Below, piece after piece: positions 42,901 through 52,226 of a stretch of 64,000 bases of DNA (the first letter of the stretch is position 1; each line of letters begins with the position of its first letter). The DNA is from Lachnospiraceae bacterium. Lineage in GTDB: Bacteria; Bacillota; Clostridia; Lachnospirales; Lachnospiraceae. The stretch is taken from NCBI GenBank assembly GCA_014804675.1, contig JAAUZH010000039.1:1-64000 (forward strand), written 5' to 3'. Under the pieces are notes generated by a model, which had not been told where the DNA came from, made no database searches, and worked only from the letters and a program-made list of their open reading frames with translations. The position numbers and the translations under genes are program-made.

Positions 42901-43128
42901 TAACAGTTCAGCCCGCCTGGAAGGGAGTGCATTTGGAAGCCGTGGAGCCGGCAGAGCATGTAGTAGTCTTTCAGGCACGCTTTCGCTCTGCAAAGACGCA
43001 ACAGTACTAACGCACCCAGATACGGTGCGTAAGTGCTGGCGACTTTGCCAAGGCCTGAAAGACTACTACATGCTCTGCCGGCTCCACGGCTTCCAAATGC
43101 ACTCCCTTCCAGGCGGGCTGAACTGTTA
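42901..43128. repeat. Giant hairpin element H4 (228 bp)
   Basis: The 76-nt arms 42901-42976 and 43053-43128 are perfectly complementary (76 of 76) around a 76-nt tip, the same size plan as H3. Ends are TAACAGTTCAG/CTGAACTGTTA. A smaller hairpin (GGCATATC 42807-42814 with GATATGCC 42871-42878) just upstream may be a decayed relative. Confidence 0.95.
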
Positions 43129-43158
43129 CATTTTTCAGAAACTGCTTCTTTACCTAAA

Positions 43159-43187
43159 TTGACAATCCCCCCAAACTCTACTATAAT
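43159..43187 (+). promoter_or_regulatory. Consensus promoter of valS
   Basis: TTGACA (43159-43164), 17 bp, TATAAT (43182-43187), a perfect sigma-A match. The leader is only about 55 bases, too short for a T-box. Confidence 0.88.
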
Positions 43188-43248
43188 TAAATAGGAAAAG
43201 TCTACCTATCGGGGCTTTTCAAGAAGCAATCACAAGGAGAAGAATGAC

Positions 43249-45891
43249 ATGAGCAAAGAACTTGCAAAAACCTATGATCCTCATGGACTTGAGGACAGAA
43301 TTTACCAGAAATGGCTGGAAAAGAAATACTTCCACGCAGAAGTGGATTATCATAAAAAACCGTTTACAATCGTGATTCCGCCTCCAAACATTACGGGGCA
43401 GCTCCACATGGGACATGCCCTTGACAATACGATGCAGGATATCTTGATCCGTTTTAAAAGAATGCAGGGCTACAATGCACTGTGGCAGCCCGGAACGGAC
43501 CATGCCAGCATTGCTACGGAAGTAAAAATTATAGAGAAATTAAAAGAAGAAGGCATCGATAAAGAAGATTTAGGAAGAGAAGGCTTTCTGGAACGTGCCT
43601 GGGAATGGAAAAAGGAATACGGCGGAAGGATTATTGAACAATTAAAGAAAATGGGTTCTTCCTGTGACTGGGACAGAGAACGTTTCACCATGGATGAAGG
43701 CTGTTCTGAGGCGGTGGAAGAAGTATTTGTGAAAATGCATGAAAAGGGCTGGATATATAAAGGCTCCCGTATTATTAACTGGTGTCCGGTATGCAATACT
43801 TCCATTTCGGATGCAGAAGTGGAATACGAGGAACAGGCAGGCCATTTCTGGCACATCAAATATCCCATTGCAGGAACCGATGACTATTTGATCTTTGCCA
43901 CCACAAGGCCGGAGACTATGCTGGGAGATACGGCAGTAGCCGTACATCCCGATGATGACAGATATAAGCACCTGATTGGGAAGACCGTAACAGTTCCCCT
44001 GGTAAACAGGGAAATTCCGGTTGTGGCGGATGCTTATGTAGATATGGAGTTTGGTACTGGCGTGGTAAAGATTACCCCTGCCCACGACCCCAACGATTTT
44101 GAAGTTGGAAAACGTCATAATCTGCCTGAAATCAATATTTTAAATGATGATGCCACCATTAACGGAAATGGAGGACAATATGAAGGACTTGACCGTTATG
44201 AGGCAAGGAAGGCCATTCTGGCGGATCTGAAAAAGCTGGGATTGTTAGTAAAGGTAGAAGACCATGTGCATAACGTGGGCACTCATGACAGATGTAAGAC
44301 CACCATTGAACCCATGATCAAGCAGCAGTGGTTCGTAAAGATGGATGAGCTGATCAAGCCGGCAGTAGAAGCCGTGAAGTCCAAAGACATCCGCCTTGTG
44401 CCGGAAAGAATGGAAAAAACCTATTTTAACTGGACGGACAACATCCGGGATTGGTGTATTTCCAGACAGCTTTGGTGGGGACACAGGATTCCTGCATATT
44501 ATTGCGATAAATGCGGGGAGACAGTAGTTTCCAAAGGAATGCCGGATGTATGTCCTAAATGCGGCGAAACCCATTTTACCCAGGACCCGGATACGCTGGA
44601 CACATGGTTTTCCTCAGCGCTTTGGCCATTTTCCACATTAGGCTGGCCAAAACAGACGGAAGACTTAAAGTACTTCTATCCTACTGATGTGCTGGTAACC
44701 GGATATGATATTATTTTCTTCTGGGTAATCCGCATGATTTTTTCAGGCTTTGAGCAGATGGGAGAAAAGCCTTTTCATACTGTATTGTTCCATGGACTGG
44801 TTCGGGATTCCCAGGGCAGGAAGATGTCCAAATCATTAGGAAACGGCATTGATCCTTTGGAGATAATCGACCAATACGGCGCAGATGCCCTCAGGCTGAC
44901 TTTGATTACCGGGAATGCACCGGGGAATGATATGCGTTTCTATTATGAAAGAGTGGAAGCCTCCAGAAATTTTGCCAATAAGATTTGGAATGCCTCCCGT
45001 TTCATTATGATGAATATGGACGGAAAGGAAGTAACGAAGTTAGAGGATGCTAATCTTGAGCCGGTGGACAAATGGATTATTTCCAAATTGAATAATCTGA
45101 TAAAAGAAGTAACGGACAATATGGAAAATTATGAGCTTGGCATTGCGGTTCAAAAGGTATATGACTTTATTTGGGATGAGTTTTGTGACTGGTACATTGA
45201 AATGGTAAAGCCAAGACTTTACAATTCGGATAATAAGGAAAGCCAGAATGCGGCCCTTGCCACGTTAAAGTCAGTTTTGCTGGATGCATTGAAACTGCTC
45301 CATCCATATATGCCTTTTATTACAGAAGAAATCTTCTGCACCCTGCAAAATGAAGAAGAATCTATCATGATTTCCAAATGGCCGGAATATATAGAAGAGA
45401 AAAGCTATACGAAGGAAGAAAAAGAAATCGAAATGATGAAAGAGGCTGTCCGGGGCATCCGAAATGCAAGAACCGGCATGAATGTGCCTCCAAGCAAAAA
45501 GGCCCAGGTGTTCGTGGTATCGGATAAGCAGGAAGTATTGGATATTTTTACGGCGGGAAAAGTATTTTTTGCTCCCCTTGCATATGCTTCCGATGTGATT
45601 ATGCAGAAGGATAAGAGCGGGATTGGGGAAGATGCAGTCAGCGTAGTGATTCCCGATGCTGCCTTGTATATTCCCTTTGCGGAATTAGTGGATATCGCTC
45701 AGGAAATCGAACGGCTGGAAAAAGAAGAGCAAAGGCTTCAAGGAGAAATCAAACGTGCGCAAGGCATGTTGAATAATGAAAAGTTTATAAGCAAAGCGCC
45801 TGAAGCAAAGGTAGCGGAAGAGAAAAAGAAACTGGAAACATATACACAGATGTTGAATCAGGTTGTGGAACGGCTGGAGCAGCTAAGATAG
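43249..45891 (+). CDS. valS: Valyl-tRNA synthetase
   Basis: This 880-residue class I synthetase charges tRNA-Val. The HIGH motif is [15 protein letters not shown], the KMSKS motif [17 protein letters not shown], with an editing domain between ([19 protein letters not shown]), a zinc-type insertion ([14 protein letters not shown]), an anticodon-binding helical domain and a C-terminal coiled coil ([20 protein letters not shown]). Length and order are normal. It has a consensus promoter, while the hairpin H4 ends 30 bases before the -35. Confidence 0.97.
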   Translation: MSKELAKTYDPHGLEDRIYQKWLEKKYFHAEVDYHKKPFTIVIPPPNITGQLHMGHALDNTMQDILIRFKRMQGYNALWQPGTDHASIATEVKIIEKLKEEGIDKEDLGREGFLERAWEWKKEYGGRIIEQLKKMGSSCDWDRERFTMDEGCSEAVEEVFVKMHEKGWIYKGSRIINWCPVCNTSISDAEVEYEEQAGHFWHIKYPIAGTDDYLIFATTRPETMLGDTAVAVHPDDDRYKHLIGKTVTVPLVNREIPVVADAYVDMEFGTGVVKITPAHDPNDFEVGKRHNLPEINILNDDATINGNGGQYEGLDRYEARKAILADLKKLGLLVKVEDHVHNVGTHDRCKTTIEPMIKQQWFVKMDELIKPAVEAVKSKDIRLVPERMEKTYFNWTDNIRDWCISRQLWWGHRIPAYYCDKCGETVVSKGMPDVCPKCGETHFTQDPDTLDTWFSSALWPFSTLGWPKQTEDLKYFYPTDVLVTGYDIIFFWVIRMIFSGFEQMGEKPFHTVLFHGLVRDSQGRKMSKSLGNGIDPLEIIDQYGADALRLTLITGNAPGNDMRFYYERVEASRNFANKIWNASRFIMMNMDGKEVTKLEDANLEPVDKWIISKLNNLIKEVTDNMENYELGIAVQKVYDFIWDEFCDWYIEMVKPRLYNSDNKESQNAALATLKSVLLDALKLLHPYMPFITEEIFCTLQNEEESIMISKWPEYIEEKSYTKEEKEIEMMKEAVRGIRNARTGMNVPPSKKAQVFVVSDKQEVLDIFTAGKVFFAPLAYASDVIMQKDKSGIGEDAVSVVIPDAALYIPFAELVDIAQEIERLEKEEQRLQGEIKRAQGMLNNEKFISKAPEAKVAEEKKKLETYTQMLNQVVERLEQLR

Positions 45892-45944
45892 AAAGAAGTT
45901 AGCTTTGGCTAATGATTTTATTTTCTGGCAAAGGGGGAGGCTTC

Positions 45945-47408
45945 ATGAAAGAGAATGATTTGCTGAAATTGTTGGATGAAATCGGCATGGGAGTAGAAAG
46001 CGCCATTTTTGACGTTTACGATGAAACCTCCACTTACGTAAGAATTACGGAGGACAATGGCCAGGCATGGCTGTATCTTACGAAAAAGGAAGATGGCAGC
46101 CCTTATACGAAGCAGGAGATTTATGAGCTTCTTAAGAAAAATGAAGTAAGGGCAGGGTATCATTCTTCCAACATTGCTGCCATGGCAAAAAAGCAGGTGT
46201 ATGAAAGAGAAATTAAAGTGGCGGAGGCTGTTTTGCCTGTGCCGGGTAAAAATGGGTTCTATGAATATGCCATAGACATAGAAAATACGGTGAAGATGCC
46301 TGAAATCAGGGAAGATGGCACGGTGGATTATCAGAGCATGAGCGTGATTTCCAATGTGGGAAAGGGCGAAGTGATAGCAAGATATCACCATGCCGTGCCT
46401 GGAACGCCGGGAATCAATGTGAGGGGCGATGAAATTCATGTGGAACCAGTAAGGGAGCTGCCACCTCTTAACGGCAGGGGAATTACCCTTTCCTCCAGGG
46501 AGCCGGATGTATATGAAGCATCTATGGAAGGAAAAATAGAATATAAAGACGGCAGAATCAATATAATCAACGTCCATCAGGTAAATGGCGATGTGGATTT
46601 GATTACCGGTAAAATAGAATTTTACGGGGATGTGGTAATCAGCGGCAATGTGGAAGCGGGAGTTACCATAAGGGCAGGAAAATCCCTTACGATAGAAGGA
46701 ACGGTAGAGGCTGCTAATTTATTTGCGGGAGAGGATATTGTCTTAAAGCGCGGAATTCAGGGAAACCAAAAGGGAAAAGTGGTAGCAAGAGGAGATATTT
46801 ATGCGGACTTTATTGAACACACGGATGTGCAGGCAGGCAGGAATGTCCGCGCCAACAGCATTTTGAATTCCACAGTAAGGGCCGGGGAAAAGGTGATGCT
46901 GACTGGAAAGAAGGGCTGTATCATCGGCGGTTATGTTCATGGCGATATAGGAATAGAATGCGAAGAATTGGGCAATATATCAGAAGTGAAAACTATTGTG
47001 CATGCCGGCTGTGAATCGGAAATTTTAGAAAAGTACAGAGAAATATTAAAAAAGAAAGTAGAGGTTAAGGATGCGGCAGAGAGAATCGCGCCAGAGCTTC
47101 ACAGGCTGTCAGCAGTTCTGGCAAAGGGCGGTACGCTTTTGAAAAGCTCAAAGGCCAGGTACGAGAGCCTGAAAAAGCAGAAGGAGGAACTGCTTTTAAA
47201 AGTTGAGGATATCAAAGAGGCAGAAGCAAGATATGCTGCCCAGATTGAAAAAACCCATAATGCTACTATACGTATTGATGGAAATCTTCATAAAGGAAGC
47301 GTCATCTGCATCGGGAACTGCCAGATGACAGTCCAGAACACGACCTGTTATATGGAATACAGAAATATTTCAGGCATGATTGCAGGCAGCGTGATTGTAA
47401 AACATTAA
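45945..47408 (+). CDS. FapA family (DUF342) protein
   Basis: This 487-residue protein has an N-terminal domain, a central right-handed beta-helix made of short repeats (GDVVISGNVEAGVTIRAGKS, EGTVEAANLFAGEDIVL) and a C-terminal coiled coil (about 365-430). The family is of unknown function and is thought to act in polymer or cell-surface processes. ATG 45945 is preceded by GGGGGAGG. It follows valS by 53 bases and may be co-transcribed. Confidence 0.85.
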   Translation: MKENDLLKLLDEIGMGVESAIFDVYDETSTYVRITEDNGQAWLYLTKKEDGSPYTKQEIYELLKKNEVRAGYHSSNIAAMAKKQVYEREIKVAEAVLPVPGKNGFYEYAIDIENTVKMPEIREDGTVDYQSMSVISNVGKGEVIARYHHAVPGTPGINVRGDEIHVEPVRELPPLNGRGITLSSREPDVYEASMEGKIEYKDGRINIINVHQVNGDVDLITGKIEFYGDVVISGNVEAGVTIRAGKSLTIEGTVEAANLFAGEDIVLKRGIQGNQKGKVVARGDIYADFIEHTDVQAGRNVRANSILNSTVRAGEKVMLTGKKGCIIGGYVHGDIGIECEELGNISEVKTIVHAGCESEILEKYREILKKKVEVKDAAERIAPELHRLSAVLAKGGTLLKSSKARYESLKKQKEELLLKVEDIKEAEARYAAQIEKTHNATIRIDGNLHKGSVICIGNCQMTVQNTTCYMEYRNISGMIAGSVIVKH

Positions 47409-47494
47409 AAAAGCCCTGTCAATCGGAAAGAGTAATGACCGGAAAATACAGAGAATAGTTAGCAATTGCTAATGCTTTATTTCGGAGAAAACAG

Positions 47495-48814
47495 ATGAAT
47501 GAAACTTACGATGCTTCCGCATATGAAAAAGCGGAAGCATATATTTATAATATACCCAAATTTACGAAAAAGAATGATTTGAATCATACAAAAAGACTGC
47601 TGGCTGAACTGGGCAGTCCTGCCCTCCATAAGAAAATCATCCATGTGGCAGGAACGAATGGAAAAGGTTCGGTTTGCGCATATTTGAACAGCTTCCTGCT
47701 TTCAGACGGGAAAAGGGTAGGAATGTTCACTTCCCCCCATCTGATTTCCATGAATGAGAGAATCCGTATCAATGGAGAAATCGTCACCAGGGAAGAATTC
47801 CTGTCAGGTTTTGAAAAAGTAAAGAGTCTGATAGATAAGCTGTCAAAGGAGACAGCGCACCCTACCTTTTTTGAAATGCTGTTTCTCATTGCCATGTGTA
47901 TTTTTGAAAAGAACCGGGTAGAATATGTGATTCTGGAAACCGGACTTGGAGGCAGGCTGGATGCCACAAATGTGATTGAGAAACCGATAGTTACTGTGAT
48001 TACAAGGATTGGTTTGGATCATTGCCAGTATCTGGGCGCAACAAAGCCGGAAATCGCTGGAGAAAAGGCTGGTATTTTAAAAGAGGGAGCGCCTGTGGTC
48101 TATTTGAAAAAATACAGGGATACTGCCCGGATAGTGGAAAAGAGAGCGTGGAAAATGGGATGTCCCATGGAGGGATTGGAAGAGGACTCTTATATTATCA
48201 AAAATTTTAAGAATAAAAGCATTGATTTTTCATATAAATCTAGGTATTATGATTATGTTACTTTTATTGTGCCCGCTTGTGCTCTCTATCAGGTGGAAAA
48301 TATTTCACTGGCTCTCAGAGCCTATGAGTGTATCAGGACCGGGGAGCAGATTCATATGGAGCGGCTGCAGGAAGCAGTTTTGCATACCAGATGGGAAGGG
48401 CGTATGGAAGAAGCTGCGGAAGGAATCTACGTGGACGGCGCCCACAATGAAGATGGCATGTTGGCATTTTTGGATACGGTAGGCAGGATGTCCTGTACAG
48501 GAAAGCGGATTTTGCTGTTTTCCGTAGTTTCCGACAAAGATTACAGGAGCATGATAAAAGCATTGACAGATACCCGGTTATTCCAAAAGATAATTGTAGT
48601 ATCCATGAAGGATAAAAGAGGTCTGTCTTTGGAAGAGCTAAAAAAGAATTTTTCAGTCTGCCGGGAAGCCGATATCCGCTTTTTTCCCACTGTAGAAGAG
48701 GGGATGCACCATGCCCTTTTGGAAAAAGGAAAAGAGGATATGGTATTTGCGGCGGGTTCATTATATTTGGCAGGAGATGTATTGTCCCTGTTAAGGCAGG
48801 AGGAAGTAAAATGA
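47495..48814 (+). CDS. folC: Folylpolyglutamate synthase / dihydrofolate synthase
   Basis: This 439-residue Mur-ligase-fold enzyme adds glutamate to dihydropteroate or folates using ATP. It shows the P-loop HVAGTNGKGSVCAYL, TSPHLISMNERIRING, the Mg-binding VILETGLGGRLDATNVI and RIGLDHCQYLG, and the C-terminal YVDGAHNEDG. Length is normal. It overlaps the next small gene by ATGA. Confidence 0.93.
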   Translation: MNETYDASAYEKAEAYIYNIPKFTKKNDLNHTKRLLAELGSPALHKKIIHVAGTNGKGSVCAYLNSFLLSDGKRVGMFTSPHLISMNERIRINGEIVTREEFLSGFEKVKSLIDKLSKETAHPTFFEMLFLIAMCIFEKNRVEYVILETGLGGRLDATNVIEKPIVTVITRIGLDHCQYLGATKPEIAGEKAGILKEGAPVVYLKKYRDTARIVEKRAWKMGCPMEGLEEDSYIIKNFKNKSIDFSYKSRYYDYVTFIVPACALYQVENISLALRAYECIRTGEQIHMERLQEAVLHTRWEGRMEEAAEGIYVDGAHNEDGMLAFLDTVGRMSCTGKRILLFSVVSDKDYRSMIKALTDTRLFQKIIVVSMKDKRGLSLEELKKNFSVCREADIRFFPTVEEGMHHALLEKGKEDMVFAAGSLYLAGDVLSLLRQEEVK

Positions 48815-48954
48815 TCAACTTCGAAGAAGAATTAAAGAAATTTCACCCAAGTCTGGAAATTGAAGACGCAGAGGATGCAATATATAATCAGGATTTAACG
48901 GATATGGCGGATGTGTTAGTAGGTATGGTACGAGAGGTCAAAGAAGAAGAATAG
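48811..48954 (+). CDS. Small acidic protein of unknown function
   Basis: This 47-residue frame starts MINFEEELKKFHPSLEIEDA and ends VREVKEEE. AGGAGGAAGTAAA provides a strong ribosome site, and the ATG overlaps the folC stop, so translation is very likely. It is acidic and helical with no recognised family. It sits 13 bases before the TPR protein gene. Confidence 0.75.
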   Translation: MINFEEELKKFHPSLEIEDAEDAIYNQDLTDMADVLVGMVREVKEEE

Positions 48955-48967
48955 GATAGGTGACACC

Positions 48968-50368
48968 ATGAAATGTTTTAACTGTGGCTGCAGCCTGTCG
49001 GAAAAGAGCTTTTGTACGGGTTGCGGCATAGATGTTAGTTTATACAAGAAGATTATGCATATTTCCAACCGTTATTACAATGACGGATTAGATAAAGCGA
49101 ATGTCCGGGATTTATCCGGAGCGGTAGTAAGCTTAAGGCAAAGCCTGAAGTTTAATAAGCATCATATAGAAGCAAGAAATTTGCTGGGGCTGGTTTATTT
49201 TGAAATGGGAGATGTGGTGGCTGCATTGAGCGAATGGGTCATCAGCAAGAATTTCCGTCCCAATAAAAATATAGCAGATGATTATATCAATGCAGTACAG
49301 GAAAATGCCACAAGGCTGGAATCCATCAATCAGGCTGCAAGAAAATACAATAAAGTGTTGGAATACTGTAATCAGGGGAGTCTGGACCTTGCAGTGATCC
49401 AGTTAAAAAAGGTTCTGTCCTTAAATCCTAATATGCTTCGGGGCAGGCAGCTTTTAGCGCTCCTTTATATGCAGTCCGAGGAATGGGAAAAGGCAAAGCG
49501 GGAATTGTTAAGGTGTCAGAAGATTGATGCCAACAACACGACGACACTTCGATATCTAAAAGAAGTAAAGAAGATGCAGGAGGAAGAGACGGGTAATACC
49601 CCCACGCAAAAGAAAAAGAAGGCAGCGCCGGAAAATGCCATTGTCTATCAAAGCGGCAATGAGACTATTATCCAGCCTTTAAATACCAAGGAGCCGGTGG
49701 TGGGTTCTACCGTTTTGAATCTTATGATTGGCCTTATGATTGGTCTGGCAGTCTGCTGGTTTTTAATTCTGCCTGCCAGGATTCAGGCGGTTCGGGTAAG
49801 CTATCAGGAAGAAGTAAAAAGTCTGGGCGATACTTCGGATGCCAAAACAGCTACGATTACCGATCTGGAGCAGCGGGTAAGTGCACTGACCGATGAAAAT
49901 AGCGACCTAAAAGAGCAAATCAATTCCTTTACAGGCTCTAACGGCGCCATTGAGGCATCAGACAGCCTGATGAAGGCAGCAATGGCCTACATGAAGGATT
50001 CCTCTGACAAAGAAACCATAGGCGGGCTTTTGGTACAGGTGGATGAGGAATATCTGGAAGGGGAGGCTACGGAAGCCTATAAGCAGTTATACAATATGTT
50101 GATGGAAGCGGTGGGTCCTTCTATTGCGGAAATGTATTATTCGGAAGGGACGCTGGCAGTGAATCAGAATGATTATACGAAGGCTGTAGAAAGCCTGGAA
50201 AAAGCATGGTATTTTGATAAGACAAAGAGCCAGACGCTATACCAGTTAGCACAGGCTTATCGGATGGCGGAGGATACGGAAAAGGCAACTGAAATTTATA
50301 AGCAGGTTATTGAGCTGTTCCCTAATTCAGAAAGTGCAAAAAAGGCAGAAAGTTATTTGGAAGAATAG
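48968..50368 (+). CDS. Zinc-ribbon and TPR membrane protein
   Basis: The 466-residue protein begins with a four-Cys zinc ribbon (MKCFNCGCSLSEKSFCTGCG). Cytoplasmic TPR repeats follow (about 30-200), then one membrane helix (about 250-272, VLNLMIGLMIGLAVCWFLIL), a coiled coil (about 285-320), and extracytoplasmic TPRs at the C-terminus (ALAVNQNDYTKAVESLEKAW). It probably scaffolds envelope proteins. The function is not established. It is close behind folC and the small acidic gene. Confidence 0.8.
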   Translation: MKCFNCGCSLSEKSFCTGCGIDVSLYKKIMHISNRYYNDGLDKANVRDLSGAVVSLRQSLKFNKHHIEARNLLGLVYFEMGDVVAALSEWVISKNFRPNKNIADDYINAVQENATRLESINQAARKYNKVLEYCNQGSLDLAVIQLKKVLSLNPNMLRGRQLLALLYMQSEEWEKAKRELLRCQKIDANNTTTLRYLKEVKKMQEEETGNTPTQKKKKAAPENAIVYQSGNETIIQPLNTKEPVVGSTVLNLMIGLMIGLAVCWFLILPARIQAVRVSYQEEVKSLGDTSDAKTATITDLEQRVSALTDENSDLKEQINSFTGSNGAIEASDSLMKAAMAYMKDSSDKETIGGLLVQVDEEYLEGEATEAYKQLYNMLMEAVGPSIAEMYYSEGTLAVNQNDYTKAVESLEKAWYFDKTKSQTLYQLAQAYRMAEDTEKATEIYKQVIELFPNSESAKKAESYLEE

Positions 50369-50391
50369 GAAAAAAGAAGTATGAAAAGCAC

Positions 50392-50426
50392 AAAAGAGGA
50401 CATACTAAGCTATGTCTTCTTTTTTC
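50392..50426 (+). terminator. Rho-independent terminator
   Basis: AAAAGAGGACATA pairs with TATGTCTTCTTTTTT. It separates the TPR gene from the spoIIA operon. Confidence 0.85.
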
Positions 50427-50459
50427 ATGCAAAAAAAGTCGAAAAGAGGAGGAAAAAAG

Positions 50460-50783
50460 GTGGAAGAAAGAGTCTTGGAAGAAGAGTTTCAAATTGTAGA
50501 CAACTATCTGATCGTGAAGATTCCGGAGGAGCTGGATCATCATCAGGCGGCATATGTCAGGCAGCATGCGGACAAGTATCTGCTTGATGAAAGCATAGAG
50601 CATATTGTATTTGACTTTGAGCATACGAAGTTCATGGACAGCTCAGGCATCGGGATGATAGTAGGAAGGTATAAAAAGGTATCCTGTTTTGGCGGAAAGA
50701 TATTGATTGCCAATGCAGGGGAGAGAATTCGGAAGATTCTTTTATTATCGGGACTGGCAGATATGATTGAGTGGCTGGAATAG
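50460..50783 (+). CDS. spoIIAA: Anti-sigma F factor antagonist
   Basis: The 107-residue STAS domain protein binds SpoIIAB in the forespore to free sigma F. The phosphorylated Ser lies in the loop FMDSSGIGMIVGRYK. The start is GTG 50460 after AGAGGAGG; the ATG at 50412 lies inside the upstream terminator. It is the first gene of spoIIAA-spoIIAB-sigF, proof of a sporulating lineage. Confidence 0.93.
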   Translation: MEERVLEEEFQIVDNYLIVKIPEELDHHQAAYVRQHADKYLLDESIEHIVFDFEHTKFMDSSGIGMIVGRYKKVSCFGGKILIANAGERIRKILLLSGLADMIEWLE

Positions 50784-50856
50784 GTGATGGAGGAAATGAA
50801 AACGATATGCATTTAAGTATGAAAAATAGGATATAGGAAATGGAAAGGACTAAATT

Positions 50857-51345
50857 ATGAAAAAAGAAATGAAACTGGAGTTTGATGCCCTGCCTGAAAA
50901 CGAAGGCTTTGCAAGGGTGGCGGTGTCAGCATTTTTAACCTCATTAAACCCCACTCTGGAAGAAGTGGAGGATGTGAAAACTGCCGTATCAGAAGCTGTT
51001 ACCAATTGTATCATACATGGATATGGATTGGGCTATGAAACGATTTTATGTCAGGATAAAGAACCGGAAGAGCATCCGATTCCAAAAGTATACATAAGCT
51101 GCACCATTGAAAAGGATACCATATCTATTGAGATAAAGGATACGGGAGTCGGAATTGAAAATATTAAACAGGCAATGGAGCCTCTCTTTACTACAAAGCC
51201 TGAGTTAGAACGTTCCGGCATGGGATTTGCTTTTATGGAAGCTTTTATGGACAGGCTTTTTGTGGACAGCGCTTTGGGCAAAGGCACCATAGTAAGAATG
51301 GAAAAAAAGTGCGGATACAGTCCAAGGAAAGTGGATGAGGAATAA
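50857..51345 (+). CDS. spoIIAB: Anti-sigma F factor / kinase
   Basis: This 162-residue GHKL serine kinase holds sigma F and phosphorylates SpoIIAA. It has the N box EAVTNCIIHGYG, G1 IKDTGVGIENI and G2 RSGMGFAFMEAFMD. It is slightly longer than the Bacillus protein, with a basic C-terminus. Spacing: 73 bases after spoIIAA and 3 before sigF. Confidence 0.94.
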   Translation: MKKEMKLEFDALPENEGFARVAVSAFLTSLNPTLEEVEDVKTAVSEAVTNCIIHGYGLGYETILCQDKEPEEHPIPKVYISCTIEKDTISIEIKDTGVGIENIKQAMEPLFTTKPELERSGMGFAFMEAFMDRLFVDSALGKGTIVRMEKKCGYSPRKVDEE

Positions 51346-51348
51346 CAT

Positions 51349-52068
51349 ATGGATCAAAGATTACATCTCATATCACAGGCAAAACAGGGAGATAAAGAGG
51401 CAAGAGATGTACTGGTTCAGGAAAATCTGGGATTGGTCCGGCATATTGTAAAAAGATTTGCAGGAAGAGGCTATGATATGGAAGACTTATTCCAAATAGG
51501 TACTATTGGGCTTATCAAAGCCATAGATAAGTTTGACGTGGATTACGGCGTGCAGTTTTCCACTTATGCAGTTCCGCTTATTATGGGGGAAATCAAGCGC
51601 TTTTTAAGGGATGACGGGCTTGTAAAGGTATCCAGGAGCCTAAAGGAGAACGGCTACCGCATCCGCCAGGCGGAGGAACGGATATCCCATGAGGAAGGAA
51701 GGTGCGCTACCTTAGAGGAATTAGCGGATGCCACTTCCCTTTCAAAAGAGGAAATCGTACTGGCGCTTGAGGCCAATTCCGAAGTGGAATCCATTTACAA
51801 GCCGGTATATCAATCAGATGGAAGTGAAATCTATCTGGTAGACCAGATAGCGGATAAAGAAAATGAAAAGGAAAAATTACTGAATCATATGATGCTTACA
51901 AAGCTATTGGAGGATTTGGATGAAAAAGAACGGGAAATCATTACCCTGCGCTATTTTCAGGATAAGACACAGACAGAGGTGGCAAAAAAGCTGGGTGTGA
52001 GTCAGGTACAGGTAAGCAGGCTGGAAAAGAAAATCTTGATTCATATGCGAAAAGAACTGACCGTTTAG
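51349..52068 (+). CDS. sigF: Sporulation sigma factor F
   Basis: The 239-residue sigma-70 family factor directs early forespore transcription. It has region 2 (GYDMEDLFQIGTIGLIKAID and FSTYAVPLIMGEIKRFLRDD), region 3 (CATLEELADATSLSKEEIVL) and region 4 (TQTEVAKKLGVSQVQVSRLE). Its place behind spoIIAB distinguishes it from sigma G, which it resembles. Confidence 0.93.
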   Translation: MDQRLHLISQAKQGDKEARDVLVQENLGLVRHIVKRFAGRGYDMEDLFQIGTIGLIKAIDKFDVDYGVQFSTYAVPLIMGEIKRFLRDDGLVKVSRSLKENGYRIRQAEERISHEEGRCATLEELADATSLSKEEIVLALEANSEVESIYKPVYQSDGSEIYLVDQIADKENEKEKLLNHMMLTKLLEDLDEKEREIITLRYFQDKTQTEVAKKLGVSQVQVSRLEKKILIHMRKELTV

Positions 52069-52138
52069 TTGTTTGCTGCCAGCGGTTTCAGAAACGGTAA
52101 TTTCGTTACATTTTTCTCGACTTTCATTACATTTTGTT

Positions 52139-52164
52139 TAGAAAATGAGGGAAGTAGCCGATAT
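52139..52164 (+). promoter_or_regulatory. Sigma-D-like promoter of the coiled-coil gene
   Basis: TAGA (52139-52142), 14 bases, GCCGATAT (52157-52164). The -10 matches the flagellar sigma consensus exactly. Confidence 0.6.
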
Positions 52165-52226
52165 ATTATCATAAGAAAACAAAAATCAGGTATGGATACC
52201 AAAAGGAACCAGGGAAGGTGGAGAAT

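Noticed and set aside
43129..43248. T-box riboswitch before valS
   Set aside because: A consensus promoter lies at 43159-43187, leaving a leader of only about 55 nt with no T-box sequence.
51349..52068. Sigma G instead of sigma F
   Set aside because: The sequences are similar, but the gene directly follows spoIIAA and spoIIAB with 3-base spacing, which defines sigF.
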